Part shown: one piece after another, positions 14,014-14,964 of the stretch
How the letters are laid out: each line of letters opens with the position of its first letter
Position numbering within the stretch: the stretch's first letter is position 1
NCBI GenBank assembly: GCA_018060305.1
Contig: JAGOWF010000028.1
Location: 1 to 14,964, forward strand
Length of the DNA stretch: 14,964 bases
Direction of reading: 5' to 3'
Origin: Pyrinomonadaceae bacterium
GTDB taxonomy: Bacteria > Acidobacteriota > Blastocatellia > Pyrinomonadales > Pyrinomonadaceae
The notes under the pieces: model-generated
Told to the model about the DNA's origin: nothing
Seen by the model: the letters and a program-made list of their open reading frames with translations, nothing else
Databases searched by the model: none
Program-made: the position numbers and the translations under genes

Positions 14014-14367
14014 ATGACCATCGAAAAGATGGATGCGGTGGACGGTGGTTCATATCGATTTCTGCACGAGCGCGATGGCCACGTTTACGCCTTTCACGGT
14101 GTTTATCATGAAGTGTTGTCGCCCGAGCGGATCATCGGCACATTCGAGTTCGACGGGTTGCCCGAGAAGGGCCACGTGATCATGGGAACGACCAGATTCG
14201 AGGGCCTCGGCGGCGGCCGCTCGCGACTTGTGCATCAGTCGGTGTTCCAGTCCGTCCAGGATCGTGACGGAATGATCGCGTCGGGTATGGAACGCGGTGT
14301 AGCGGACGGATACAACATGCTCGACAGCCTTCTTGAATCGATGCACGCCAAAGCGCATACAAATTAA
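14014..14367 (+). CDS. SRPBCC/AHSA1-like protein, apparently truncated at the 5' end
   Basis: 117 aa from ATG 14014. It matches the AHSA1-like branch of the SRPBCC (START-like ligand pocket) family: MTIEKMDAVDGGSYRFLH, then YAFHGVYHEVLSPERIIGTF, GGRSRLVHQSVF and a C-terminal helix MIASGMERGVADGYNMLDSL. Family members are usually about 140-160 aa and begin with a strand, helix and a W-x-GP turn before this point. Here codons just upstream of ATG still read W-V-G-P-D-D-L-I, but a TAA stop at 13984-13986 lies in frame, so about 35-40 N-terminal residues are missing. No good Shine-Dalgarno. Its stop overlaps the next ATG by 1 nt. It may be a pseudogene kept as the leader of the operon. Confidence 0.75.
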   Translation: MTIEKMDAVDGGSYRFLHERDGHVYAFHGVYHEVLSPERIIGTFEFDGLPEKGHVIMGTTRFEGLGGGRSRLVHQSVFQSVQDRDGMIASGMERGVADGYNMLDSLLESMHAKAHTN

Positions 14368-14726
14368 TGAGAAACAAAGCAGAAAATATCGATGCATACA
14401 TCGCTGAGTTTCCGCCGGACGTTCAGAAGAAACTGGTCGAGATTCGTGAGACGATAAGGCGGGCGGCTCCGAAGGCGGAAGAAACGATCAGCTATGCAAT
14501 CCCTACGTTCAAACTAAATGGCTCGCTTGTATATTTCGCCGGATATGCAAGGCACATTGGCTTTTATCCCGGTGCAGACGGCATCGGGGCGTTCGCTGGA
14601 GACCTGGCAGCCTATAAAACATCGAAGGGAACGGTTCAGTTCCCTCTCGATGAGCCACTGCCATCAAAACTCATAGCGAAAATAGTAAAGTTCAGGGTCA
14701 AACAAACTTTGGAGAAAAATAAATGA
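14367..14726 (+). CDS. DUF1801 family protein (YdhG/YdeI-like)
   Basis: 119 aa. Shows the DUF1801 pattern: AYIAEFPPDVQKKLVEIRET, a helix to RRAAPKAEETISYAIPTFKL, then SLVYFAGYARHIGFYPGADG and KGTVQFPLDEPLPSKLIAKI. Cytosolic, no signal. Members are sometimes annotated as iron chaperones after the Bacillus YdhG/Fra protein, but the family role is not settled. Start ATG 14367 overlaps the previous stop by 1 nt, and its own stop TGA (14724-14726) overlaps the next ATG in the form ATGA, so the three genes are translationally coupled. SRPBCC, DUF1801 and PhnB-like genes are often found together in bacteria. Confidence 0.9.
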   Translation: MRNKAENIDAYIAEFPPDVQKKLVEIRETIRRAAPKAEETISYAIPTFKLNGSLVYFAGYARHIGFYPGADGIGAFAGDLAAYKTSKGTVQFPLDEPLPSKLIAKIVKFRVKQTLEKNK

Positions 14727-14964
14727 ACCAGAAGATAACGACCTTCCTTATGTTCAACGATCAGGCCGAAGATGCGATGGAACTATACACTTCGGTTTTT
14801 GAGAACGCTCGCATCGTATCGACTTTTCCGGCGCCGCACGGCAAGGTCGCGGGCGGGACTTTCGAACTCGATGGTCAGCGTTTTCATTGTTACAACGCCG
14901 GTCCGCACCCTAATTTCGTCTTTTCCCAAGGCATCTCCCTTATGATTACCGCCGACACGCAGGA
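14723..14964 (+). CDS. VOC superfamily PhnB-like protein (3' partial)
   Basis: 80 codons visible, running off the window. ATG 14723 follows GGAG (14711-14714) by 8 nt and overlaps the DUF1801 stop as ATGA. The protein begins MNQKITTFLMFNDQAEDAME with LYTSVFENARIVS, then GGTFELDGQRFHCYNAGP and FSQGISLMI, the pattern of PhnB-like proteins (the family labelled 3-demethylubiquinone-9 3-methyltransferase, PF06983), which adopt the glyoxalase/vicinal-oxygen-chelate fold. True methyltransferase activity is not expected for this family. The C-terminal half is outside the window. Confidence 0.9.
   Translation, partial: MNQKITTFLMFNDQAEDAMELYTSVFENARIVSTFPAPHGKVAGGTFELDGQRFHCYNAGPHPNFVFSQGISLMITADTQ

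Overview
The window looks like chromosomal DNA of a free-living Gram-negative bacterium, most likely an Acidobacteriota of the Blastocatellia/Pyrinomonadaceae type. The clues are moderately high GC, a Ser/Thr kinase with a PD40 propeller tail, Asn/Ser/Ala-rich lipoproteins, a DUF255 protein, and many palindromic repeats between genes. This placement is inference from gene style, not from a marker gene. I saw no rRNA, tRNA, phage, transposase or CRISPR.

Layout. (1) 1-1220, plus: 3' part of a MacB/FtsX-type ABC transporter permease. (2) 1221-1876: non-coding convergent region full of inverted repeats and a strict 21-bp tandem array. (3) 7338-1877, minus: a tight operon with its own promoter, encoding a membrane Ser/Thr kinase with a beta-propeller, a BON-like lipoprotein, a secreted BON-like paralogue and a beta-CASP metallo-beta-lactamase-fold RNase. 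The RNase gene carries an in-frame palindromic DNA insert. (4) 8641-7427, minus: a membrane GAF-GGDEF protein with a degenerate signature (AAADEF). (5) 8970-9740, plus: two tandem small lipoprotein paralogues, each with the same promoter hexamers and its own terminator. (6) 11817-9799, minus: a DUF255/thioredoxin-like (YyaL/SPATA20-type) protein. (7) 11988-13870, plus: two small unknown genes and a class III PLP aminotransferase, probably one transcript, ending at a large hairpin. (8) 14014 to the end, plus: a compact overlapping operon of an SRPBCC/AHSA1 gene that seems to have lost its 5' end, a DUF1801 gene and a VOC/PhnB-like gene cut by the window edge.

How parts may work together. The kinase operon looks like a sensory/envelope unit: a cytoplasmic kinase, a presumably periplasmic propeller and two exported BON-like proteins sharing six cysteines. 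The RNase at the end of the operon starts 6 nt after the preceding stop without a visible Shine-Dalgarno, suggesting translational coupling. The GAF-GGDEF protein upstream is a separate signalling gene. The last three genes are a common bacterial set, often headed by an ArsR-type regulator. Here no regulator is present and the first gene begins abruptly beside a repeat element, which suggests a deletion.

The most unusual signals are the palindromic element translated inside the RNase, the 21-bp array that flips orientation half way, the apparent deletion scar at about 13950-14014, and the twin lipoproteins with matching promoters and conserved ends but divergent middles.
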